The notes below the pieces were generated by a model. It searched no databases. It was given only the letters and a program-made list of their open reading frames with translations, and was not told where the DNA came from. A DNA stretch of 64,000 nt from Coturnix japonica (Eukaryota > Chordata > Aves > Galliformes > Phasianidae): NCBI RefSeq assembly GCF_001577835.2, contig NC_029521.1, positions 3,477,854-3,541,853 on the forward strand, given 5' to 3'. Numbering within the stretch: the stretch's first letter is position 1; each line of letters opens with the position of its first letter. Positions 1 to 11,228 of the stretch are shown here, piece by piece. A program made the translations under genes and the position numbers.

Positions 1-129
1 CTGGTAACAACCCTCTGAAATTAATGGGAAACATGACTAAAACCAGACAGATTTCTTAAAGCATTACCCTGAAGGCTTTTATATCTGTACTGTGCTGAAG
101 ATTCCAAGCCCTCAAACTGTTTGAAGAAT

Positions 130-720
130 GTTAGTAACACAATTTGCTCCAACACAAACTCTACAAGACGATCCTTAGATCAGAAACAATTTGCCAGCTC
201 ACACTGGTGGCACTGTCATGTCTTCTACCTGGACTTGTGCAAAGCCTTCCATGTGGCCATGCACCACAGCCTTATCTCCAAACCGAGGCTGGTCACAAAT
301 GATATTCCCAATGCGTTCCACCGTGGGACCTGTGCTCTTTAACATCTTAATGACACAGTACAACTGAGTGTGCTCTCAGCATGTTTGCAGATGACAGTAA
401 GCTCAGAGGTGCAGCTGACATCACAGAAGGAAGTGACGCCACCCAAAGGGCCCTAGATAGGCTCAAGAAGCAGGTCTAGGTCTATGAGAACTTTGTGAAG
501 TTCAACAAAGCCAAGTGCAAGTCGTTATAGTTTGGTCAAGGCAATCCCAGAGATGCTGAAAGACTGAAAGGAGAACTCAATGAGAGCAGCCCTGAGGGGA
601 AATACTCAGGGGTCCTGACGGATGAAAAACTGGACATGAGCCATCAGCACAAGCTTGCAGCTAGGTAGGCCAACTGCATCATGGCCAGCATTAAAAGAAA
701 GGTGAAAGCAGAGTAAGGGA
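130..720 (+). mobile_element. CR1 LINE fragment (end of reverse transcriptase ORF)
   Basis: Conceptual translation shows decayed CR1 ORF2 landmarks such as YLDLCKAFH, FADDSKLRGA, FNKAKCK and LDMSHQHKLAA. Truncated at both ends. Confidence 0.85.
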
Positions 721-768
721 GGGTACTGTCACTTTCTACTCTTCCTCTTTAAACAGTACTTAACACCT

Positions 769-1165
769 GTATTCCATTACATTTTGTTGCTGTGTGGTAG
801 ATGGCAGCAGAGGGGCAGCCTGCCAAAAGGGTGCTTGACACGGAAATGCACAGGAAGGAAAGGTGTGGAAATGAATTCCTCGACACAGGAAAAAAATGAC
901 CCCAACACTTGCTGAACAACTATGGAGACCAAAACAGTGGACATCAGCACAGTGAGCAGTGCATTACAGCAGTGGCAACAGCAGGGCACCAGCAGTGGCG
1001 CAGATTTCTATAGGCATGGCACATAGGCTTTTGTTCAGTGCTGGTGAAAACCCATAACTGATGGCAGAAACTACACTAAAAAACATTGTTTTGTAGCCGA
1101 GAATTTGGTCTCTCACATAGTACTACTGTATTCTGTGCATCTAGTGTAACTTCCATGGAAAAAAA
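769..1165 (+). mobile_element. Galluhop-type mariner relic, copy 1
   Basis: Shares runs with the copies near 47 and 49 kb, including CATTTTGTTGCTGTGTGG, GGAGACCAAAACAGTGGA and a stretch around GTTTTGTAGCCGAGAAT. The left end is missing. A CR1 tail follows directly. Confidence 0.75.
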
Positions 1166-1174
1166 AATGCATTC

Positions 1175-1290
1175 ACCAGGCAGCCCATGGAAGCGCCATT
1201 CACTGTCCCTGGAAGCTTCCAAGGAAGATGCAGATGTGGCACTCAGGGACGTGGTAGTGATGGGCTGATGGTTGACCCTGATCACAGGAA
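1175..1290 (+). mobile_element. CR1 3' region fragment
   Basis: Contains CR1 3' UTR-like wording: CCTGGAAGCTTCCAAGGAAG, GATGTGGCACTCAGGGACGT and TGATGGTTGACCCTGATCAC. Confidence 0.55.
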
Positions 1291-1549
1291 GACAGATCTT
1301 ACAAAAGACTAATAAAGAAACACGACCAAGTTTTTCTTTCAGTTGAATGTCTGATTACAACTCCATACATCCCATTTGAAAATGCGTATGTAAAGTAATT
1401 AAGTCAAATGAAAATGGTGGCGTGAGTATATAAAAAAAAGAGGGTGACTTCTCTAGAAATCTAGAAACTTGTTCTCAAATTCCTTTACCAAAATGGAAAG
1501 CAATGAAGCACAGATTTTACTGTTTACAGGTCTGAGTTCAGTCAACACA

Positions 1550-2190
1550 TCAAAGTACATGAGATTATTTTCCGTAACTTGAGCTGGTTTGCTGGGTTGT
1601 CTTCAGCAGCTACACCAAATATGTTGACAAGGGATAAAGAAAATGACTTGATTATCATTTTCACAGCTTCTTATGAATCAAGAGATTTAGCTGTGCCTTT
1701 CAGTGGCACCAAGCAGCCATTTATTCAGTGACATTACATTTATTATCAAGATCTCCAATGAAAATGGCAAGTTGAGCCTTGTCTGTAGTGCCAGCACTTT
1801 CAACTATTGTCAAAGCACAACATTTGCAATACACGGGGAGGCGGGGGAATGGTTTTCTGCATTTTTGTTCTTCATTTTTAAACCAGGGTACATTGCATCT
1901 GCCACTCTTTCCAAATGCTGCTTAATAAACTCACCATCAGGAAATGGTTTTGATTTTCTTTTCTTTTTTTCTGCAATCAGATTTGCAACTATGTCACAAG
2001 CTTTCCTAACAGTCCATTTGAGTTCTAACTTATCACCACAAAAGATTTCGTTGAGATGACAACCATTTTTTTTCTGTTCTATCTTGTCTTTACAAAGCAT
2101 TCCACAACGCGCCTGATTTAGCAGCGTGCTTTTACAGTTGGAAAAGATAGGATCTGCAGTCTTTGAGAACTGATACAGTTTACTCACAAC
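1550..2190 (-). pseudogene. hAT (Charlie/ZBED-like) transposase relic
   Basis: A 125-codon open frame (2187-1810) reads LKWTVRKACDIVANLIAEKK and KPFPDGEFIKQHLERVADAM, the pattern typical of hAT-Charlie transposases and the domesticated ZBED5/SCAND3/GTF2IRD2 proteins. After an in-frame stop, similarity resumes near 1795-1724 with DKAQLAIFIGDLDNKCNVTE. Further stops and no recognisable ends show it is an old, immobile DNA-transposon fragment. Confidence 0.65.
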
Positions 2191-3039
2191 ACGAGCATAG
2201 AGTCATACTATTTGTCTTGACAAAGAGTACTCATCTGCCTATTTCTAACTGGACACCCTTCCTTGACCTGGGATTTTTCCTTTTCTGGGTTCTGCTTTCA
2301 TCTGAGACACCAAGAGGTAGGTTGTAATACCAGCATTTGCAACCACTGCATTATTCTCCAGTAGAACAGTAGAAAAGGGAAGCTGTTTGGCTCTGTATTA
2401 GTATTAAAGAATGGCACACAGCAAGAATACAAGATATAAAGCCTTTACTGATCCTGCCTTCTAAAGCAATACAGAATAACCCCTGTCCCTGCAAGTTAAA
2501 AATCACACTGACTACACTAAGAAAAATAAAGTCAACACTACACACTTAGTGCAGTTCAATGAGTGGCTCCTTAATCCCTTGGAAATGCTTGGAATCATGT
2601 TTCATGACTATGAGAAGCTTTCATTGAAGCTATTACATTTTCCCCTAATTAGAAGGTTACCTACACGTAGTAACTTATTTAGTAGAGACACAAACCACAA
2701 GCTATATTTGCCTTTTTTCCTTCACAGAAAACTCAGATAGTGTCCAACAGAAGCGTGTCAGTCATGCTCACCAGGAGCTGATTCACTTCAGGGAGCAAAG
2801 CCTGTTAGAACAAGCAGCTGACCAGAACTCCTCAGCTACTTCCTACTGCCTCTCTTGAGAGCAGACACACATCCACTCACTATATATAACATGAACAGCA
2901 GCAGGGCAAAACTCCTAGTCCCAGATTGAAGTCATTACGCAATTGGATTTACTTTTTTTTACTTGCCTTGCAATAGAAAGTATTGGAATTCTCATCAAAA
3001 CAAGTGTTTAAGAATCCAGGAATTACAGTTTGGGCAATC

Positions 3040-3190
3040 TAGAAAGAAGGACGTGGTGAGGGACCCTGTCAAAGGCTTTGCAGAGGTTCAGGTAGATGAC
3101 ATCCATCACCCTTCCCCTGTCCACCAAAGCCATCACTCCACCACAGAAGGCCTCCCCCATGTATTTTTTTTCCACAGAGACAAACAGGAG
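3040..3190 (-). mobile_element. CR1 LINE fragment (reverse transcriptase, antisense)
   Basis: The reverse complement carries the CR1 RT stretch around DVIYLNLCKAFDRV, a decayed form of YLDFCKAFDTV. Confidence 0.7.
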
Positions 3191-3199
3191 GTTGATTAC

Positions 3200-6100
3200 A
3201 GTAATGCACGCTGAAAGAATGACTAACGTATAATTTGTTTGGTCGCTGTTCTATTGCCTTTTTTTGCTTAAGCGTCCCTTGCTTTGGGTACAACATGTAG
3301 TCTGTCTGTACTTGCATGACCTTTTTTAGGCTTTATGCTGAATGTCTCAATCAATTTAAACAAGATAAAAGTATCCCCATTAAAAGTAACAAGTGTGTTG
3401 AACAGCAAAGTTACTTACCTGCAACACTAATTATGGTCACCATTTGTTCTGCTTTTACAATGCTGTGTCCACATCACAGACATGACACAGAGCAGCATCC
3501 ATAAGAGATTCAATCCTGCCCTTCACACCCCCTCACCTCCCTTAAGTACCAGGACTTGTGTCATTCCTAAACCATCCCTCCCCACACACCACAAAAATCA
3601 ACTTATGAGGGTGGTTAAAAAAAATACTTTAGAACCTGTATTGTGTTTGGAGTCTTCATGCAAAGCCTGTCCCCCATTGCAGCCCTGACCAACACCCAGG
3701 AGCACCTTGCTCTACGTGCTGGTAAAGCGAACCTTGAGCCCATAGGCCACAGGAGAAAATAGCTCTTTGTGGCTGCATAGACAGCTCAGACATGGTATGA
3801 CAACCACGCTTCCTACCAACTGACTTCCTAGAAATAAAAAAAAGGCACTTGTTCGACTTGCAGAAAAAGGAGCAGCACGCAAACCTCCAACACACAGCAC
3901 TGGATAACATTAGAGAAGGGACAAAAGAGCACTCATGGAACACCTCCCACACCCACCCACTAGCAGCTCTATGGGAGACTACCTGTCTGGGCTCAAAGAG
4001 GTAGAAAACGGTGAAGGCTTCAGGAGATGCAGCAGGTAGGTTTGCACAGCACCCTGCCCACACTACCACAAGGTGAGGAGAAAGAAACCAGCTGCTCTCG
4101 GCTTCAAAACACTCCAGTCCTTCCTCCAGTACCAGCTATCAGACAGGGTCATGAAAAACCTTCAATTGTTTTGCTGGAACACTCACATCCTCCCCAGGGG
4201 AAAGAGGAAAAACGAGCTGTCCACCTCACACAGGGCACACCAACAACAACACAGTGCAGCCAATCACAGCAGTGCGGACCAGACAGCAATGCTGTATGCA
4301 AACACATTGGGCTCTGTGACAGCAACCAGCAGAGGCACCAGGAGAACCCAAAGGCACCAAGGTGGGACAAAAACAGTCCCATCTGCACCATTAAACAGAG
4401 GAGAAAAATAACTGTGGGGATAGAAAAAACTTCGTAACACAGGAAACTGCCATTGTAACACACTGACAGTGTTACACTGGCTACACAAGCAGCGCAGCCC
4501 AGAAGGGGAAGAAAAAGCAAACAAACCAGAGCTCAAAGACACCTTCCCTGCCCATTCGTCCCAGATTAACAAATCTTACAGCTGAACTCCCTCCTGCTCT
4601 GCAGAATCAGACCACTGCTATGACCACACTGTCAAAACAGCCCACATAATCTCAGCATGCTGCTACACATTTTGCAGCCCCCTCACTGTCTTCTGCATGT
4701 CCTCTGGCTAACTGCCTACATTCGTTTCCAATCACCCCACTTTTTAAGTGAACCTTCTTCCTCTCCAGGCTGGCCATGCACTTACTAGATGAACTTAATG
4801 GGCAGGAAAGAAAGCTATTCTCTCTCTCTTTTTTTTTAATCCTTTATTAAATTCAGTTTTCTATCACTGCATGTCCTTCTCATATAACACTAATAACATT
4901 TAATAACAAATGACAGAGAGGAAAAGAGCATCAAGAGAATCAGCTCCATATCCCAACCACCAGAAGCTTGCTCTCATGTCACATTTTGGTTGCTCACATC
5001 TCTGATGCCTTTCTTCAGAAGGAAGTTACTTGAGGCTACTCCATTTATCCTCTACTCGAGAGGTTCCCAGATGTCAACATTCATGCAGCAGCACTGGTTT
5101 TATACCCCAAAGCAAGAGCAGACAGCTCTTGCTAAGCAGAACAAAAGTCTGCCTTTCAGAAATACTCACACAGCATCCAGCTGCCTCTGAACACCATACC
5201 TCAGCCTGCTTCCTGCAGCTGCATCTTACCAGAGAGAAAGAGATATCAAGCATTTGGTCTTTAAGGAACACAACAGAAGCCTTTAAAACAGTGATTACTG
5301 GAAAGGGACTCGGAGCCACAGTGATACGTGAGGTTTTACACACTACTAAGCTGTCTGAAAAAACTAAGGGAAAAAAAAAAAAAAAAGGAAGAAAAAGAAC
5401 AGCCCACAAAATTGATCCAAAAGCTCACCAGCATCCTCAGAAAACGCCTGAACTTATTAGGGCCAAAGGAAGAGACCCAGCTCCCTTGGTGAGCTTCAGT
5501 ACAGGTCTTCAGAGGGACAACCATCAGCTCAGTGATCCTGACTGAGAGTGCACAGCTCATGCCAAAACCAGGACAACACTTAACACTTGTATGTACTACA
5601 CCCTTCACCTTGACAAAGGCTGCCCTAAAGCATTCTCACAGCTTTTGTACAGACTTAAGACAATGACGCAGAAACAGTCCTCAGGAAGAAAAACATGTAA
5701 GCAGACACTCTGAGTGGAAATTCACTCATCATATCTAAGTCTCACTACAAGGAAAGAGAAAAAAACTACTGTTCTCTTGCTCCCCAAAAGGACAAGAGAC
5801 AGGAAACACTAAAGGAAAAGCAAGTGCTGGCGCCCCATCACCAACAGGTGCTGAGGCAACATTTGAACCACACAGGAAAACAAACTATCTTCTACATCCT
5901 GCAAAGAGGCCCGAGTATGGATGCATTTCCTCACATACTCTGCCTATTAGATTTTCCACCACTCTAAGCTCTCTGCACCATATGAGAACAGAAGTGTGAA
6001 AAACCACGCAGAACAACAGCTCTGTTTCCTCAAAGACAGGCTTCATTTCCAAGAGTCAGGTCAGACCTGTAAGCACGGCCATTCCAACCAGTGCTTTCAG

Positions 6101-8300
6101 CTGCTAACGGCAGCATCTCTTATCCTGACAGCTTCTGAGGATCACTACTTACCACAAGTCAAATCTGCTGCTGTCATTCTCACCTGTATCACACAAACCA
6201 GAATTAACAATGATTTTTCATCTCACTGGCCATACTGAAGTTTTACTCAGGCATCCAGTGAAGCTCACTTAGAAAGCAAAAGAATTAAAATACAAGACCT
6301 GCAATCACAATTAATACTGTTTCAAAATGAAGCTGTGCAAAGCCAGAACGTTTTAGGTTTTTTTCCCCTCCATTTCCATTAAAGTAATTTTATGAGACCC
6401 CAATTATTAAACTTAAATCCATACATAACAAACCTTGACCAGCTTCACTCCGGTCGAGTGAAGTACAAGTACGAGTCAGAGGGACAAGGAGAAAGATGCT
6501 GTTCAGAACTAAGGACTGTAAAGCTGCACAGGTCCCCTCAAGCAAGCTAATAACAACACACCTCTAGCAGAGCCCTAAGCTTTAGGGCTTTTAACACTAG
6601 CAAAGAAGACGCCTGCTTTGGATTCTTTTAGTTGCTGCTCCCACAGCAACTTTCTGCAATACCTGCTCCAAACTAAATACTTGTTTGGGTGTTTATTTCC
6701 TTATTTCAGCAAAAAAACCTTCACAGAGGGACACAACAATCATGGTTCCCTCATGCATTTTGTGGACTACAGCCTCTCCTCTCAAGACCTCTCTTTCAAA
6801 CCCCACCCCTCCCCTCCTCTCCTCTCCCAACCTCTATTCTCCTCTCCTCTCACTGCCTCTCCTCTCCTCACTTAAAGAGAGGATCTCTAAAAGCAGCTTT
6901 GACAATAGCTCTGGGAACTCCACTTCCCCCCCACACACAGAGGAATGGAATTTCTAATCTAACAGTGAGATTAGAACAAGAACACCATTTATTCATGTTC
7001 AGCATTGCTCAAACCACGCCTAATACACAATGAGAAACTTGTCCAGTTGACACTGTTACTCTTCTCACAAGTCTGTCAGTGCAACACCCACTTAATGCTA
7101 ACAAATGACTTGCAGCTACACAGCACAACTTCATAAACCAGACCATACACCAAACAAGTGCCCTCATCTGACTGAATTTCAGAGCTAAAGAGAGAGAATT
7201 GACGATCATCATACACACTGTGCCTACATCTGGCAAAAGATAGCTCAAAGCGTAACATATTTCAGTTATGCAAGAACTTATCTGACAGCTACATCACTCC
7301 TAACACAGCACTCACAAGATATTTTCTTCTAAGGGGACAGGGAGGGAAGGAAAGAGGTTTGAAACAGGAAAGCACTGTAAGATAAATTACTTCACACTGC
7401 ACTAAATGCCAAGTAAGACTTGTACTAACGCCCAAAGATAAGAATTGAGGCTCCTTCTGATTTCATCTCCTCACTTTACCAGGGGAGTAGAGACAACACT
7501 TGAACACAGAAGATCCCAACTACACCAGTTTACACTGAGTAAAGATCATACAGAACACAGACTAGACAAAGAATATCAGCTTTCAGTGACTTAGATTTAG
7601 TTCTAGATCCCATCCTCTAGCAAGGCCTTGCCAACCAAAGAGTAAAACCACTGACTAATTCAAGCAATAGCAAAAAGTAACCAACACGCACATTGTCTTT
7701 CAGCAAATGCAATTCCAAACTTGGGATGTTACTTCTAAAATCTGCTGTTTTCATGGTAGTGTAATTTTGATCATAAAAATCTACTAAAAATAAACAACTT
7801 CACCACGTTCATATTCACATGTTCAACTCCTTATCCCCAAGCACTGCCTTCCTGTGTCAAAGACGAGTGGAGAAAGAGTCCCATTCAACACAGGTGACCT
7901 GAAATAGTTTAAGAAACACACAAAAGCTACAAAATAGCTTCCCCCCATAGCTTATTTCTACTTCACACCAATCCATATCCCAGAAATCCTGCTTGACCTC
8001 CCTTCCACACAAAACCTCTGCCAAGAAGATAAGTGCTGCTATCTCCAATCATCATCCCTACCTCACTTATCTACTGTCTCACAAATACGTTGTTAGCATA
8101 AAGTTGCTCAGAAAGTCACGTGCTTCACTCACTGATAAAGGAAAGAAAATCATCACCCCACTGAGTCCCTTATCAGCAAGATACAGGGCATATCTTCTCA
8201 TCCCCCATGGGCTTGCGCTTTGTCCAAGGGGTCACAAGTGTTATGACCTTTGGGGAAAGGTGGAAACCAAAATGAAACACAACACTGGAAAAATCTGATA
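3200..8300. other. no gene seen; probable intron of the 9-kb minus-strand gene
   Basis: Open frames here are short, lack splice context and resemble no family. It contains A/T-rich stretches, a poly(A) run at about 5370 and a pyrimidine tract (6790-6875). Confidence 0.5.
6790..6875 (+). repeat. CCTCT-rich polypyrimidine tract
   Basis: Near-continuous C/T run built on CCTCT and CTCTCC units; a candidate for triplex formation and length variation. Confidence 0.7.
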
Positions 8301-8308
8301 GTGCCAAA

Positions 8309-8600
8309 TCACAGAATTATCTGGATTGAAAAAGACCACAATGTTCATCCAGTTCCAACCCCCTGCTGTGTGTAGGGCCAACCAGCAGACCAGGCTGCCC
8401 AGAGCCACATCCAGCCTGGCCTTGAATGCCTGCAGGGATCCCCGCCTCCTTGGGCAACCTGTTCAGTGCGTCACCACCCTCTGAGTGAAAAACTTCCTCC
8501 TAATGCCTAACCTAAACCTCCCGTCTCAGTTTAAAAACACTTCCCCTTATCCTGTCACTATCCAAATATCTTAAAACACCCTCCCCAACACCTGCTATGG
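8309..8600 (-). mobile_element. CR1 LINE 3' end
   Basis: Antisense CR1 with CACAGAATTATCTGGATTG, CCAACCCCCTGCTGTGTG, CCACATCCAGCCTGGCCTTG and AAAAACTTCCTCCTAATG. Confidence 0.9.
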
Positions 8601-8819
8601 AAAGAAAACCCAACAAAAATAATGTACATACTCACACTGCTCAAATGATGACTCAGAAAGGTTACAAACGGAGCTAAGAAGTATACATGAGGTGCACTCG
8701 GCTATATGCTTAGCAGCTGCAGGCAGATGCTCCGAAAGCACACAGTTGTAGCATATACAGAGAAGAAAGATCAGTACGGAAGTCAAGCAGACAGCACAGC
8801 ATGGGTTTTGCTTTCTATA

Positions 8820-9690
8820 TAGCGCTCAACCAGCCCGGCTCGGAGCCTCTCCCTCGAACGGCAGGTAACTGCCCTACACCGGTTCTCTCGCACCGGGGCG
8901 GCCGGAACACGGCAGCAGTGACCTTGAGGCCGCCCGGCTCAGCACCGACCCGGCCCCAACCGCAGCCCCGCGGACACCTGCGAGGCCCGGCCCCGCTCAC
9001 CGCACCCCGCCCGCACCGACAGCCCCGTGCGTCCCAAGGGAACCCAGCGGTACGGGAAGTAGCGGCAGCGCTCCTGAACCCCCCGCCCCGCGCACGCCCG
9101 GGGAAATGGCTGCCCGCTCCCGGAGGCGGAGGAACCGCGCTCTCGAGACACAAAATGCCGGAATTCTAAGGCAAAACAGGGAAAGGGCGGCGGCCACGGA
9201 ACACGGCGCTGCCCCGGCCGGGACTCGGACTCACCCGGGCGGCAACCGCTCGCCAAGTTTCAGCAAGTTATAAGGAGAACGAGGGGACGCTCAGCACGCT
9301 CCGGATTCCCTCCGCCGCCTCCGCTAGTCCATGAGCACAGCCGAGCCGCCAACAGCACGCGGCCCTACGACCACCCGCACCCCACGAAGCTCCAACTCCC
9401 CGCGAGCAGCCGGGCGCCGAGCAGCGCGGAAATGCACCGCCAGGCCACGCCTCGCGCCCGGGCACGCAGCCGCTCACACAAAGGAGCCGCACAGCTGCAC
9501 GTTCACCGCCCACCTCAGCGCTGCCCCCGGCTCCCTGACCTCCACGGCCGGCCCTGCGCTGCCGAGAGCCCCCGGGGCCGGGCGGGGCGCTGAGTTCCGG
9601 CAGCCCCACCCCGGAGCGGAGAACGGCCTGTCCGCAGCCCTCCTGCGCGCCTCAGCTGGCGGAAGCCCGTGCTTAGCTTAACTATGGCTG
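8820..9690 (-). promoter_or_regulatory. CpG island, probable TSPAN14 promoter and first exon
   Basis: Very GC- and CpG-rich block with a minus-strand donor (CCCGG followed by GTGAGTCC) ending an exon at 9235. In human, TSPAN14 is the next gene past PRXL2A in the same orientation, with a non-coding first exon and a long first intron. No TSPAN14 coding exon is seen at 1-8800, so the identity rests on synteny alone. Confidence 0.45.
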
Positions 9691-10744
9691 TTATTAGTGC
9701 TTCCAACGGGTTTTTGGCTGAGGTAACTGTGCTCACACCCTACAGAGATACGGTTCAGGTCGCGGGTGGCAGCTGACAGGGTGGGTAGCTGAGCAGCCTC
9801 GCTTCCTCCACAGTCTCGCAGACTTTCATAGCGAGAACGAGCATAAAACAATTCCAAGGTAACCTCCAAGGCACAACCTGAGTGTTTCCTAGAAAACCTG
9901 GAGATGAAGGGAGAAAATCAATAAATAACAGTCTAAATTGCACTTTGAGCCTCCAAGTAAACCAGGGTTTTCACATCTCAGGTGAGGCCCTCGTAAGGTC
10001 TGTGTGAGGGGAGAAAGTGGCTGCCTCATGGTTTCTCACTGTGCACTGAGCACACAGCTGAAGCAATCACCCCCTTGTGAGCCTGTCCTCTAGTGCAGCC
10101 CTTCCTGGGCAACACAGCTGCTTATCTCAGCTTTTCCACACTCTGTCTGCATTTTCCATCATTTCCTCCCAAATTATGAGAGATAAGGCACTTCTGACCT
10201 CCATATCACTCCCACATAGATGAAAAACACTAAGGCCTGCTTTGTAAAAGGGCTTCAGGAAGTGAGCTGGATGTGATGGAGGGCATGTGCTGAATAACAG
10301 CCGGAAAGCTGAGAACGGGGACGGGAAGGAAAGGCTTTCCTCTGCAGCAGCTCTTTATACCCCAGCTTCTAGCTTAGCTCCTGACTTCCACACACTTCTG
10401 CTGTTCTCTTCTTCAACAGGTTTCATCTGTGAACGCCTTAGTTGCCAACACTCTGACTGCTGGCTTAAGCCAAAGGTAGGAAAGGCTGAGCACCTTGAGA
10501 GCCTTGGCTAGGCCCAGCTGCCCTGGCCTTCAGGTATATCACGTTTGGGAATGGATAAATACTTTTCTAATTCTGCAGATTCACCTATAGAATGTTGCAT
10601 GACAGTGGCTTCACTGTTGCTTTGCAGATCTACCCAAACTTGCTCGAGGATGCTTAGGCTAGAAAGCAGAGTAAAACTGAATTGGCTGGTAAAGCTGAAA
10701 GAAGATGCTTGAAGAAGGATGTAAGGTGGAATGATACAAAGATG

Positions 10745-11010
10745 ATGATACAAAGATATTCAAAAGGTTATTTATGAGGAAAAACTCACTGATATGGATG
10801 CCTTCGCTGGGAAATGCTGAGGCAATCTCCACCAGGGAGCGATCTCCAAGAGATGCTGCCTTAGTGGTGGTCAGCCCTTAAATGAGGTCTAGGGGAGGTG
10901 GAGTCAAGCTCCACCCCTTCCAGGAGTACAGCTAAATTACCTTCACCTGTGCTCCCACAGCTGACCTGACACTTGCCTCAGCTGATTAATCAGAGCATAC
11001 CCCAAAATTA
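10745..11010 (+). mobile_element. LTR-like repeat, copy 1 (family not named)
   Basis: Shares wording with the sequence at 45.4-45.66 kb: TTAAATGAGGTCT, a TCCAGCCC/TCCACCCC block, and ACCTGTGCTCCC versus ACCTGAGCTCCC, in the same order. This resembles the 3' part of avian solo LTRs. No internal virus region is seen. It is an old, fragmentary fossil. Confidence 0.4.
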
Positions 11011-11214
11011 ATGCATTAGGAGTAGCTGGTGGAAAATGGTAAGACCAGAGCTATTCACCAGTTCCACTGTATCTGAGAGGCTTTAGCATGACCAGCGTCT
11101 GCAATTTGCAGTGGAATCTATTTCTGTTTTTATCGGAGATCATTTATCCAGCGTATAAAACTACAGAGGGTCGGACCAAACTGGCGGCTTCATTTCATTC
11201 ACCATTCCGCCACA

Positions 11215-11228
11215 GCGCCCTCTGCTGG
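11215..11228 (-). promoter_or_regulatory. CTCF core motif
   Basis: The minus strand reads CCAGCAGAGGGCGC, an exact fit to the vertebrate CTCF core CCASYAGRKGGCRS. It lies between the 9-kb CpG island and the 3' end of PRXL2A, so it could mark a domain boundary. Confidence 0.55.

Noticed and set aside
4829-4850. AATAAA-like hexamer followed by a T/A run as the 3' end of a minus-strand gene or retrocopy
   Set aside because: No coding exon or parent gene could be recognised upstream of it.
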